Shown: piece by piece, positions 20,413 through 31,153 of the stretch
How positions within the stretch are numbered: the first letter of the stretch is position 1
Layout: each line of letters opens with the position of its first letter
Assembly: GCA_023078685.1 (NCBI GenBank)
Contig: JALGAS010000001.1
Location: 806,001 to 870,000, forward strand
Reading direction: 5' to 3'
Origin: Neopestalotiopsis rosae
Taxonomy: Eukaryota; Ascomycota; Sordariomycetes; Amphisphaeriales; Sporocadaceae
Length of the DNA: 64,000 bases
The notes under the pieces: generated by a model
Told to the model about the DNA's origin: nothing
What the model saw: only the letters and a program-made list of their open reading frames with translations
Databases searched by the model: none
Position numbers and translations under genes: made by a program

Positions 20413-23166
20413 ATGGCAGACCTTACGGGTAGTGCGTCTGACCTCACGCTCGGTGTTGCGGAGCAGAGCTGCAAAGGTGAGTAGGCTGGCATTCCTGAGT
20501 ATTCAGAGATATGCAACATTGATTGACTATATGGTGTCGATGCAGAGTGTCGCAGGCGAAAAGCACGATGCGATAGAGCGCTCCCAATATGCTCCCTCTG
20601 CGTCAAGTATAGTCGACATTGCCTATATGAGAAACACGCAAGAACACCACTCACTAGGAGGTAAGATCACAATTGGCGACAATTGATGCGATCTGTTGTT
20701 GCGATCTGTTGCATGATCACATGTCTACGCGACATGCGCTGATGGGATGGAGTTGTTGACAATGGCTCAGGCATCTCACAGAAGTTGAAGCTCGGCTTGA
20801 AAAAGCCGAAGCACTGATTCGAAGGCTACGACAACAAGGTACCGTGGCCGCAAATTCTGGGTCAGCCATTGCTGCACATGATTCCGCCGGCACAGTTGCT
20901 TTTGAGGCAGACACGACCTCAGTCGAACCGCAGCGAAGGATTGAAAATGTCTCACGCGGGCTTATGCCATTAGGGCCACAATCACCAGCTCAAGACGGTC
21001 TTCGAGCAGAGCGACGTAGAGCTAGCCTCAACTATGGAGATCACTCAGGGTCAAGAGTATCGCCTGCAGCAATTCAACAAAGCACGCGAGCACTCGCCTC
21101 TCAATCCTTGGCCGATACCCACCCTTCAAAGCGTCAAGAACTAGTTGAGACACCACCCCGAGAAGACTTCGAGTGGGATGAGCTGGATGCCACCAGCCCA
21201 ACTTCTCTAGGATCTGAAGCGGCACTCAACACAAGCGGAGAGGGCCCGATCAAAGATGGCATGGCCTCACTGGCTGTCGATGAAAAAGACGGCGGGTACT
21301 TGGGAGTCGCCTCGGGTGCTGCTCTTTTACGTATCCTGGAACCAAATAGCAGGACGAGAACATTCTCAAACAGCTCTCACCCGCGTCCGCATATACCGAT
21401 GTTGGCCCAGCCGGATCCAAATCGTCACATCACAGACACGATGATCGATGCCTACTTTTCTACATACCACGTGAGCTACCCGATAGTTCACGAGCCCACG
21501 TTTAGAGCACAATACTCCGAGGTGATTCCCCAACCTCACGGGCGTAGCTGGCACATCTTGGCATATATAGTCGCTGCTTTGGGCGTCTATAGCTCGACAC
21601 AAAAATACAGCGATCTGGAGTTTCAGCTGTTCTCCCATGCAAGATCTATGCTATCTTTCAATTTTCTAGAAATGGGCAATAGCTCACTGGTCGCCGCGAT
21701 TACCCTGTTTTCAAATTACCAACAGAAAAGGGACAAGCCAAATTCTGGGTATAACTACCTGGGCTTGGCTGTCAGAATGGCCACTGGACTCGGATTCCAT
21801 AAGGAATTTCCCGGGTGGAACATCTCGCCATTAAAGATGGAAATGCGTCGCCGGATATGTACGTGTATAATGTTCCCGATATTGACACAATATCGTTTTC
21901 CTTTCCTCTTCAGTTTTTTTTTTCCTACACGTAACAGCGTGAGACTGACAAAATTTACTTTCTCAGGGTGGGCTCTTTGTGTCTTTGATGTTGGTGCCAC
22001 AATCACGTTTAGCCGACCTATACTATGGCCATTGGATGGAGTCGAGGTCTCATTCCCATTGAATGTGACAGATAGAGTGAGTCATGACATGTCTATCGTC
22101 AGTCCGAGAACGCAATCTCTAATCAGTCTATTCACAGGAGCTTACAGCGAATTCAAAAACTTATCCCGCCGAGAATCCTGGCGTGACGCCTTATACAGCA
22201 GTCAGCGTACAGGCCCGATTCCACGTCTCTACGAATGAGATCTATTCTCGAGTGATTTCAAAGCCTCTACCAACAGCAGACGAGCTTCTTTGGCTCGATA
22301 AAGAATTTTTGGAGCCGTGGCAATCAAGTCTCCCTTCTTATTTTGACGAGACGAGCACAATACCACCAAAGTATGCTTTTGCCCATGCAGTCATGAAATG
22401 GCGTAGACGGAATTTCCGCATCATCATGTACCGGCCGTTCGTCATTCGAAGAGCGCTCAATGTGCGAGGTGTGCTTAGCGAAGAGTCAGAGGCCGACTCT
22501 ACAGCGTTTCATCGCTGCCTAGAGGAGGCCGAGTCCACGATCACTATGATCAGCGAATATTGCTCTCAGAACACTCTCAACAACCTGACCGCTTGGTATG
22601 CATTGTAAGTGCCTTCCCTTCTTTGCCAATCTTAATCCTCCTTTGTTCTTCGGCTAAGTACTTTTCCCAGATACTTCCTGTTCCAGGCCGCGTTAATCCC
22701 ATGCATCTGCCTGCGGAATGGTCCCTTCGAGTCAGACGCAGCCAGTTGGGCCATGCAACTGCGAACGACATTGTGCACAATCAAGGCTCTCAGCCCATCG
22801 AACAGCAGCGCGGCCAGGTGCTACCAGGTGATCATGGACCTCTGTGGAAAGTATTTGGGTGGCGTGGGACCGCAATTCGTACCAGAAACATCCGAGTCAG
22901 CTCCTCTCGATGTGAGCGAGCGCCAGCAAAGGAATGAAGCGATATCGTCTGAACTCAGTCAAGTTGATGTCCAAGAATCCTCCAACAAGGACACGACGCA
23001 AATCGGACTAGAACCAATCTCTGAGAGTCCTCAGACGCAATTAGGTAGCGTGTTTCCCATGATGTGGCCGAACGTCAATGCCTTTGAGGTAGCGGACGAA
23101 GTCATGGGCGACGACGCCTGGCTCGAATTTCTGGGCGTCGATGTAAGAGGTGACAACCAGATATAG
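20413..23166 (+). CDS. Gal4-type Zn2Cys6 transcription factor (cluster regulator)
   Basis: Six exons (20413-20476, 20546-20660, 20771-21858, 21967-22076, 22138-22604, 22671-23166) give 779 residues. The zinc cluster is C20, C23, C30, C37, C40 and C47 (CxxC-x6-C-x6-CxxC-x6-C); the first intron splits it. It runs straight into ARTPLTRRHLTEVEARLEKAE, which closely follows the linker and dimerisation helix of Gal4/Lac9-type factors. The middle homology domain starts near residue 280 (DAYFSTYHVSYPIVHEPTF) and contains RRRIWWALCVFD across the third intron. Nuclear activator of neighbouring sugar genes is the natural role; CGG-N11-CCG sites in two cluster promoters fit this. The C-terminal acidic stretch could activate transcription. 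Confidence 0.92.
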
Positions 23167-25273
23167 ATTCGTATCAATACCACCGGATAGACATTCCATC
23201 AAGCGAGAGTCGTTGCTTGTTGCAGTGAAACAAACGTGTTGAAGTCGAAGTCTTGTCGGCCTAAAGAACGACCTTTCTCCTGCCAGCACGACTCCTGAAG
23301 TCCATGCGAGCTTGGTCACTGTGGATGAGCCGCTAAAAGATTATTCCGCACAGAATGCATCTCGGATCCGACAATTTTCGGACTTTCGGAAGTCGTGCTC
23401 TTGGTCAGCGGCAATGAAGGACCTACCGATCGTGCCGGGCGTCGTTGTGTTTTCCATCCACCAGGACTCGGGCTGAGTCGTGGCTGATGGGTTTCACTTC
23501 GTATTCTCTCCAGACATGCAACGTGCGCCCTCGCCAAGTGGGCTCAGGGGGAACATCACAATCTTGTGCATTCAGAAGGGGTGATCCGCCCTACCTCGCC
23601 AGCTCGCTCGCTCTCGCTATGCACCGTTCGACCGTTGGGCTGTGGGCAATTTACAACCCACATTGCAATACTGACCAAGGACAAGATCGGCGCTGCCGAA
23701 GAATTTCGAGAAGAGTTCAAAGAAGGAAAGTTCGTTCAGGTGACTGACTGACCCGCGTTGACAGCTCACCCGTGGGCAGCATTTCGCAAGCGCTAAACAC
23801 CCAACGGGCCGCCGGCATCCCCGCTGCTAGCTAGTGTAAGGGGCCGTTTCGGCATTTCAGGAACCAGGAACCAGGGAACTGCCAATATAACATCCAGGGT
23901 CCACAACTCACTATGGGCCCCCCCAATCGGGCTTAACATGGGCTCAGCGTAGCAGATGATCGGGCACTTTTGTTATGAATAGCAGCCAGCATATGGCTGA
24001 TGGGCAGATGGTCGCAGCCCTAGCTGTGCACTACAGCCTCGTCTGAAGATCTTTGTATTCTATTCACAACCTTAATTATGAAGTTTATTTTGCGGTGTAA
24101 CGTGGTTTGTTGTCTGTATCTGGGTCACTGCTTTCCTTGGGTTTGTGTTGAGTTAACAGCAGCGCATACAATACGCAGAAGTTCTGAAACTAAGAGTAGT
24201 ATTCTTTACGCCACGATATCAGTGGTATTCAAAGGAGTCCATTACTTGCATCGCGAACCCGCAAATGGACGAATTATTGCCAAGATGTATGTACAAGGGG
24301 TAATTCCCTCATCAGTTATTGGCCCCTTGCAGTTGATGCCGTACTTATTGGGTATTCTGCTGTACTTTACAATGGGGCGATGGATTGCATAGAAGCAATG
24401 CCAATTCCCCGATTGCTGCCAAGGAACCCCAGTGTCATTTGCCGGCACGCCATCACCGTTACAGGCCTAATTACAAGTGCTTTTGTCCATATTTGGCGCC
24501 AACGGGCTGCCACTGCCCCCGCAATTCTCCACTAAAGCAGGGCGCCAGTCGCAAGATCAAACCGCCTCCCCCGGTTGTCGCTTGTATGATCGGAAAAGCT
24601 TGGCCATTGCCAACCAGTCTTGGGTCTTGGCCAGGACTGATCGCAGTAAAGTCCATACTGACATCTATGCTAATTGCTAAAACCGTTCTTTGATCATGTC
24701 GTCCTATCGTAAGCACAAGCTTCACAGTTGATTTTGACAGATATCGGGGATTACCATGTTCTCTCTAGTATACTTGGGTAATTGTTGCGAGGGCCTATTG
24801 CTTTTGGCAGCGTGACTTGACGAGTCGGATGGTAACTAAACCCCATTCTACTGCATTGTTGTCGCATCCTTATTTCGTAGAGATCATTGATGCATGACTT
24901 TGGAAAGCTCAATCCCACAATCACTGCCCTGTATCATGGAGCTTGTGCGCGGGATTCCGAACACTACCTCCTTTCTCCATAGTCCACCGAATACGAGCGA
25001 GGCGAGCATTGCCGGGTCCACCGATTGACATTGTCTGTGGGTTGCTTAGACAAACCTCAGTGTCTGTTAGTGGGAGAATATAGTGCATGGTAGAAGTTCA
25101 TGTTGATGGTTGCGATATGCCAGAACAACTTGTATAAAGAAGCCAGGAATTCTGCTCTCAAATCAACTTTTTTTTCCTCATCAACACATTCACTTCTCAA
25201 TCATCCAACTACACTCTCTACAACAAACACTCATTCACTTTCCTGTCTCTCCAACAGAAAACCAATATTCAAG
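23167..25273. other. 2.1-kb intergenic region after the sugar cluster
   Basis: No gene seen. Frames up to about 104 codons lie on both strands without family resemblance. The last 250 bases form the promoter of the secreted protein gene at 25274. Confidence 0.45.
25133..25138 (+). promoter_or_regulatory. TATA box of the Hrip-like gene
   Basis: TATAAA about 140 bases before the ATG at 25274, followed by a C/T-rich leader with many CA/TC runs. This layout is common in strongly expressed ascomycete genes. Confidence 0.6.
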
Positions 25274-25793
25274 ATGCAGTTCTTCGCTACCGCCCTTCTC
25301 GCCGCCACCGCCGTCTCGGCCGCTGCCATCAAGCGTGACGTTGTCTTCAGCGTCTCCGACTTCTCGGCTGCTTGCATTGCCCACAGCACCCAGTGCTCGT
25401 AAGTGTTACTGCTTTCTTCAAGAATTCCGAATCCCATCTCGGGCCGAAAAATCAAAATCTCAGAGACTAACATCCGATCTTCACAGTTACTCCTTCGGTG
25501 TCATCCAGCCCGGCACCATGGAGACCACTCCCGTCACCTGCTCGGCCATGCTCACCGCCAACAACGACGGCACCCTGCCCGACGTGACCGACGGCACCTG
25601 CGAGAACTCTTCCCGCACCTGGACCGTCACCCGCGGCGACGCCGGCCTCGTCTTCACCGTCAGCCAGCAGGTCACCCCCAGCTCGGCCCAGTCCGGCACC
25701 TACACCATCCCCAGCACCGACCTGACCAAGTCCGACGCCCCCAACGCCTCCGTCGAGAGCTACACTGGCCCCACCGCTTTCGACCTCCAGTAA
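25274..25793 (+). CDS. Small secreted protein, Hrip-like (hypersensitive-response-inducing protein family)
   Basis: Two exons (25274-25398, 25487-25793) give 143 residues. A signal peptide (MQFFATALLAATAVSAAA) is followed by a possible Kex2 site (Ile-Lys-Arg). The mature protein begins with FSVSDFSAACIAHSTQC, contains four cysteines and is rich in Thr, Ser and beta-prone stretches. The signal peptide, the FSVSDFSA start and the size resemble the fungal secreted family annotated as hypersensitive-response-inducing proteins, which plants may sense; that assignment is from pattern recall and is tentative. Codons are strongly C-ending, and with the TATA box and C/T-rich leader this suggests high expression. 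It neighbours a second secreted protein gene (HsbA-like) on the same strand. Confidence 0.75.
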
Positions 25794-26651
25794 GCGTCTC
25801 GCTTCTCTTGGTAGTCAAGGGCAGTCGGCTTCGCCAATGTTTGCTTGGATGTTTCGGGACCACAAGATGGCAAGGATAGAGATCTTACAAGAGGGTTTCT
25901 TGGTCGGCATCACATGGCATATTTGAACTTAGCGAGCATATAGACATACCTGTAATCATAATATCACATCATCACATCATATCACATTATCACACTATCA
26001 AAAACTTCTTCTCTTGAGGCATTGTAGTACTCTGCGCTTTCTCTGTGAATGTTTGTCTTCTGTGTTGATTCATTGGAACGCTCGAGTAAACCCTGCTCTG
26101 GTATTCATTCCCAAAAAAAAAAAAAAAAAAAAAAAAAAAAGAATCCTTCTCTCAGGCTTCCATGCTCATTGGCAGTGATATGCAATGCATCTGAAATATT
26201 ACTCCTGTATTTGTCTCCCCTATTGTGTAGCTTTTGAATTGGATATCGGATCAGATTATAGTCCTTTGGGAGGGAAAACCTGTCTTTTACATGCAATACA
26301 CGCTCGGTGATACGCTTGATTGGTTTGCGCCAATATGAGCGTGGCAATGGAAGGCTCCTTGATATAACCGGATGGACATTCGAGCATTTGATTTTGTTGT
26401 GCAGCGGTGCATTCGGCAATTCAGTATACCTTGGCATCTCCCGTGTATATTGCTCGGATCAATCAATTTCATTGTATTGGGGAGCTTTAGGCTAAAAATC
26501 GAATGATGCCTGTATAGAATTAGCATACTACTATAAATCGAGGATTCTCATTAGTAAATGCCCAATAACGCTTTCAATCACACTTTGTCGTAGCGTTTGA
26601 TCCTCCAATGCTCGTAATATTGGAAAACATTTCTGCCAAATAACCGCCAAA
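25794..26651. other. Spacer between two secreted-protein genes
   Basis: Contains an ATCACATC-type low-complexity stretch at about 25963-25997 and an A28 tract. Otherwise no gene or element recognised. Confidence 0.5.
26113..26140 (+). repeat. A28 homopolymer
   Basis: Twenty-eight consecutive A residues between the two secreted-protein genes. No reverse transcriptase remnant or flanking duplication was seen, so it is treated as a simple repeat; length is prone to assembly error. Confidence 0.9.
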
Positions 26652-27167
26652 ATGTTCAGTATTGCTCTGTGTCTCATATTTGCCGTTCTCACTTCTGCCC
26701 ATCGCGATGTCAGCGGAACTCTCAATGACCTGCGCGACATCACCACGGGCGCAAACAACCTGACGGCCGTGACCAACGCCTGGGACGGCAAGACGGCCGG
26801 CGCGGACCAGATCGGCGCGTCGACCAATGTCCTCGCCGACCTGGTCGACACGGCCAACCACCACGCCGCCGAGCAGCAGGACGTGGCGTCGAGCGAGGAC
26901 TCGGCCGCCATCCGCGACTACATTACCGCGACCGGCGAGCCCAGCGTCGCGGCGTCGATCGATGCCGTCATGGCGCGCAAGACCGACCTGGACGCGGCCG
27001 GCGCGTCGCCCGACGTGCTCGATGCCATGCAGTCCCTCAAGAGCAAGGTCGATGCGTTTGCGACCACACTCTGGGTCGTCACTTCCGAGGATCAGAGGGA
27101 CTCGGTTCGTTCGGCCATTAGTCAGCTGGATACGGATTTTGCCAAAGTTATTGATGCATTCTCTTGA
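26652..27167 (+). CDS. HsbA-like hydrophobic surface-binding/cell-wall protein
   Basis: A single exon of 171 residues. The signal peptide is short (MFSIALCLIFAVLTSA). The remainder is helical and alanine-rich, starting RDVSGTLNDLRDITTGANNL and ending in SAISQLDTDFAKVIDAFS, with regular heptad-like spacing typical of the HsbA family (cell-wall galactomannoprotein type). There are no cysteines in the mature part. Family knowledge: HsbA-type proteins coat hydrophobic surfaces and can recruit secreted hydrolases, or stay in the cell wall. The coding part is much richer in G and C than the flanks, as expected of codon-optimised secreted proteins. Confidence 0.88.
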   Translation: MFSIALCLIFAVLTSAHRDVSGTLNDLRDITTGANNLTAVTNAWDGKTAGADQIGASTNVLADLVDTANHHAAEQQDVASSEDSAAIRDYITATGEPSVAASIDAVMARKTDLDAAGASPDVLDAMQSLKSKVDAFATTLWVVTSEDQRDSVRSAISQLDTDFAKVIDAFS

Positions 27168-28528
27168 AAGGGAAAGCTTTTCTTGTATGAAGGTCTAGAC
27201 TGATTGTTGGGGATAATGACAGTTACGACTTCTCACAGCTTGGGGACGGGACAAATCATGCGTTCATACAGAGGAAAAGCTTTTGTGCCGAGTGTGTTTA
27301 CAGTCCAATATAAGACATTCATGAGAAGATTGCCGAGAGTTTGAGTAGAACATTTTTGGACTTCAATAGGCACTGCGCTATGGGAGAGTGACGAGCAAAG
27401 GCTCGTGATGCGTGCATACATGTGACTGTGGACTGTGGAGCGTTATAACAAGATAAAACAGACTGAATATATGGAATTTATAGAAATGTAACATTGAGTT
27501 GAGTTAGAAGACATTCGTAGGTAGAGATATTAGCATGCAAGCATGTTCTCAGAGGCGGAGGACAACAAACATGAATTCAAGATTGAAGGGGATCGAGACT
27601 GGACTCAATCAATATCGGTACGTACCTACGAAGTACTCTGAGCCCCACATGTCCTGCGCGCGGTCTCGAATTGGCCCCACTTTGTTACGGCGCAACCAGA
27701 ATGCCAGATTTCGCGCAATCACGTGACACGAAGAGTGCAGTGCGCGCAACACTTCGCGTTCTCCACTTTCTCCGTTCCCAGCCACTTCCATTCAATCCCT
27801 TCATCATTCACGACAACATCCATCAACATCGAACTTCCCGACAACTCATCATCGCGTACCTCCACGACAACCCGACTTGACATCGTCTGTTCGCGATCCT
27901 CGCTCAAAAGGTACTTACCTGCTTGCGCTGCGACTTCTCATCTGCTGTCCCAGGTGGTTTTGGTCACCGACGCCCTTGATCATTCTACTGGCTTCTGCAA
28001 AGACCCAGGATCTTGGGAAGGGGCTCTCTTCTCTTGTAGAGGGAGTTTTCCTGTCAGTCGGCCCACTCCATCCCGTGGCCGGCGTTGTGGCGGTTCGTGC
28101 GCACGCTCGTCTGCTTCCTTTTATCAACTTGCCGTCTGTCCGCCCTTTCTGGAGCATTCGACACAAAGACTCAAGGCTGCTCTTCTGCCGGCTCGGATGG
28201 TTTTGGTTACCGATGCCCTTGATCATTCTACTGGTTTCTGAAAAGACCCAGGATCTTGGGAAGGGGCTCTTGTTCATTACAGAAAGAGTTTCCTGTCAGT
28301 CGCACTACTCTATCTCGTGGCTGGTGTAGTGGCGGCTTGAGTACTTGTTCGCATGTTTGTACCAGTTCGCTGTCTATTCAAGCCTTCCTGGAGCATCCGG
28401 CATAAGAGTCAAGGCTGCTCTTCCGCCAGAAGCCTGGGTGGGAGGGATCCTGTTCTAGCAGGGGCTGCAATATTTCTGTCACAATTTGTGCTCTCTTTTG
28501 CGTGCTAACTTGCTTGCAGTAGTGACTC
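27168..28528. other. Spacer holding a diverged tandem duplication
   Basis: About 1.36 kb with no supported gene. Its second half is a two-copy tandem repeat (listed separately) that ends about 90 bases before the next ATG, so it may lie in the promoter or leader of the gene at 28529. Confidence 0.5.
27956..28437 (+). repeat. Two-copy imperfect tandem repeat, unit about 240 bp
   Basis: Copy 1 starts at 27956 and copy 2 at 28199. Both begin GGTTTTGGT, carry CTTGATCATTCTACTGG and CCCAGGATCTTGGGAAGGGG, and end with CTGGAGCAT and TCAAGGCTGCTCTT blocks (28149 and 28388). Spacing drifts from 243 to 239 bases, so there are small indels. Most differences are transitions: at least seven C-to-T changes in the head of copy 2, but some in the opposite sense in the tail. 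Open frames through it are not supported as genes. Confidence 0.85.
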
Positions 28529-29725
28529 ATGGTCGCTTCATCGCAGGCCTCTACGGCCTCTGCCGATGTAAGCGACAGTGATGCCAAGATTCTTTCCGAG
28601 CCTGCTAGTGATGGCAAGAGCGAGAATATCCGGGGGAAGATTCCAAACCAATATGACAAGCACAACAAGCTTGACGCGATCGTAAAATGGACCAGCAACG
28701 GTACATCACGGGTGCAACTAGGGTTGACATTTGACCTCCAATACCATGCCACGTTTAACTCCGCGTTCTTCAGATTGCGAGGCCTAGTAGTGAAGAAGGA
28801 ACTATCAACCATTGATCAAGTCCCGATTTTCGTTTTCTTGGCACCTGAGGTTATCCAAACCTTGTCTCAGGTCTGCGAGCATGCAAACGACCTTGGCCCA
28901 GATACTGTGTGCTTGCGTTTCCAGCTAAAAGCCGGCAATGCGCCTTCTCTTGTTGTGCCCAAAGACATGGATCCATCATCAGTCACTTGGAAAAACAAAC
29001 AGTCCAGTGATGCATGGGAATCTCTGCGGTCGTTAGCCCATGCATCGAGCTTTGATGTTCTTTGTCGCCTGCCCAGGCGTGCGATGTCCGAAGTTCGCAT
29101 GACATCGGTCTGTGATGCCCTTTCGAACTCACATGTAACCTCCACGCCTGGTTACGCTGACCTTGCCGGCCTCTATGGAGGCAAAGGTGGCAAGGTAGTC
29201 CAGCTTGAGGCTCAAGTTGCAGAAAACAACATCTCGGACGACTCTCCACCAGCATATGGTGATATCGAGCCCGGGCCGCCAATGCCCCCAGTACTTCCGG
29301 AAAAGGCTTCTAACAAACGCCGACGCGGGAATTCTGATGTTGAGTCTGCGCGGTCATGCCAAGAGCCTGTAAAAGATTTGGAAGCTACTGTGGCGTGGTT
29401 GGTGACCGAGCTGAAAGAGTGCAAGGCAGAGTTGCAGGAATGCAAGGTCAGAGAGACTTTACTGAAGCAGGAACTGGAACAGGTCAAGGCACAGGTTGCC
29501 GAATCAAGTCAAGATCATAAATCACATCGCGACCGCTTGAGCTCAGTCGACAACAAACTCGATGATCTGCAAGAACAGCAAGGAATCGTGGAGGCAAAAC
29601 TTGATGAGTTGGATGATGACCTGGAAATTAGGATAGACTGTAGGGTAGAAGAGACGTTGGATCAGACACTTTCAGGTAGAATACAAGGTGTTCTGGAAGG
29701 GGTCACCCTTTCTGCTCGTTTCTAA
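28529..29725 (+). CDS. Unrecognised protein with C-terminal coiled coil (398 residues)
   Basis: An intronless frame of 398 codons with good coding character. The N-terminal third (residues about 45-215) looks globular; a Pro-rich link with SPPAYGDI (about 238-245) and a basic NKRRRG patch (about 262-267, a possible nuclear signal) follow; residues about 280-375 form a long coiled coil with many Glu, Lys, Gln and Leu residues. No signal peptide or membrane segment. I do not recognise the family and assign no function. It lies just downstream of the 240-bp tandem duplication and is convergent, with a 144-base gap, to the thioredoxin gene. Confidence 0.7.
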   Translation: MVASSQASTASADVSDSDAKILSEPASDGKSENIRGKIPNQYDKHNKLDAIVKWTSNGTSRVQLGLTFDLQYHATFNSAFFRLRGLVVKKELSTIDQVPIFVFLAPEVIQTLSQVCEHANDLGPDTVCLRFQLKAGNAPSLVVPKDMDPSSVTWKNKQSSDAWESLRSLAHASSFDVLCRLPRRAMSEVRMTSVCDALSNSHVTSTPGYADLAGLYGGKGGKVVQLEAQVAENNISDDSPPAYGDIEPGPPMPPVLPEKASNKRRRGNSDVESARSCQEPVKDLEATVAWLVTELKECKAELQECKVRETLLKQELEQVKAQVAESSQDHKSHRDRLSSVDNKLDDLQEQQGIVEAKLDELDDDLEIRIDCRVEETLDQTLSGRIQGVLEGVTLSARF

Positions 29726-29869
29726 ATACACACTCTCGTGCGTTATGTGCATGATGTAACCGTTCATATGATCTGCCGGTCGTCTCATTTCTAGTAGGAA
29801 TGTAACCTGCTCAATTGAGGAACAATTTACGGTGTTTTTCCCCCCTCATTAGACTGATGACCAGGAAGC

Positions 29870-30451
29870 TTACTGTTCACCAGCTTCAGTCGTCTTAGCC
29901 CAGGCTTGGACAGCAGCCTGCAGAGCGACGGGGTCCGCGCCACGAATCTTGTCAATGCGCCCGTCACCCGTCAAGAGAACCGACTGGCGACCCTGCACGC
30001 CGTCGACGGCGGGGCCCCTGGGCACGCCCTTTTCAAAGAACATAAAGGTGGGCATACTGGTGACGCCGTAGCGGCCGGCGACCTTTTGGACGTGGTCGAC
30101 ATTGACCTTGGCAAACGCCAGGTGGCCGGGCAGGGCGTGCTGGTCCGCGAGCTTGGAAAAGTGCGGCGCGATGGCGCGGCAGGGCGGGCACCAGTCGGCG
30201 TAAAAGTCCACGACCAGGTGCTGCGTCGAGGCCAGCAGCGTGTCCAGCTCGGCGGCCTCCTTGATCTTGAACACCTTTTCCGAGCTCTCTGGGATGGGCG
30301 AGCGGTCCGTGAAGAAGACCTTGGTGTGACCGGTGAGCAACGCGGGTCTGAGAGTTTGGGTGGGGGAGGGAGATCATTTCCATGGCTGAATACTTACCTG
30401 TTTGATAATCACGAAAGCTATCGCGAAAAGTATAATGTAAAGCGTCTCCAT
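29870..30451 (-). CDS. Membrane-anchored thioredoxin-fold protein (WCPPC)
   Basis: Two exons (30451-30398, 30319-29870) give 167 residues. Exon 1 encodes METLYIILFAIAFVIIKQ, one hydrophobic segment that would anchor or sort the protein. Exon 2 carries the thioredoxin domain with VVDFYADWCPPCR (active-site WCPPC), the FAKVNVD strand and the cis-proline loop TSMPTFMFF. The intron is 78 nt with a CTCAC branch site; a nearer AG at 30349-30348 would make a 50-nt intron but breaks the frame. Disulfide reduction at a membrane surface is likely; WCPPC rather than WCGPC suggests a specialised redox potential. The C-terminal extension (residues about 120-167) is longer than in cytosolic thioredoxins. 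Confidence 0.85.
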
Positions 30452-31153
30452 TGCAAGTGATATGAATCTAGTTGGATGTATATAGAGGAAAAATTGTAGA
30501 CTGAGAGCTCATGCAACAGGCTGAGCTGTTTGGCTATCCAAAGGTGTGCATGAAGGGGTGTGGTTGATCGGTGCTCAGCTGCCTAGGTACCTACCTAACC
30601 TAGGTAGCTTGAGCACTCACCCTCTTATCTTATCGCACCCAAATGGGACGAACCGCTGCCCCACGACCCATGCAAGTTGAATGAGAGCCTACAGTGGACA
30701 ACTCGGACAAATGGTACCTTTATTATATAGTGTCGCACGATGCACCATCCGGCACGCGATAACATAGACAATCTATTTCGCGGTCAGGCCAAAGCTTTCA
30801 TATTGTTGAAGGTGTGAAAACGTTAAGGATCTAAAGACCGGCAAGATCAATCATTTTCAGAGTCGGCGTATTGTACATCGCATCAGCCCACGACCTTCTT
30901 TATTATTTTGAAAATTGTTTATTGCCCATTTTCATATCTCGTACTAGGCTCACATAAGGTGTATTCGAAAATGTTTCCATTATCATGTTTCCGTGGATCA
31001 AATTTACACGAGCCGAATGGTAATATTGTGAACGCACATCAAGCAAGGAAGCAAAGGCTATGACTATCGCCAAACATGCTATACTCAATGGATCGATGAC
31101 AAGTTTACTCAGCGTTTTCGAAAATGGAACCATTACCTAGCCACCACTGCATC
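30452..31153. other. Spacer between thioredoxin and permease genes
   Basis: Holds the thioredoxin promoter. At 30581-30607 there is a CCTAGGTACCTACC / AACCTAGGTAG low-complexity palindromic cluster of a kind common in sordariomycete intergenic DNA. The right half (30900-31150) is AT-rich 3' flank of the permease. No gene seen. Confidence 0.5.
30581..30607. repeat. CCTAGGTACCTACC-type short palindromic repeat
   Basis: Two CCTAGGTA blocks separated by CCTACCTAA make an imperfect palindrome upstream of the thioredoxin gene. Function unknown. Confidence 0.6.

Noticed and set aside
26113..26140. A28 tract as the tail of a retroposed element
   Set aside because: No retroelement coding sequence or target-site duplication seen around it; simple homopolymer is the simpler reading.
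27877..28329. 150-codon frame running through the tandem repeat
   Set aside because: Its repeated segments come from the DNA duplication itself; other frames and the opposite strand are open too.
29870..30451. Thioredoxin gene as a frameshifted pseudogene
   Set aside because: The first acceptor tried gave a frame mismatch, but the acceptor at 30321-30320 restores an intact 167-residue protein with a good branch site.
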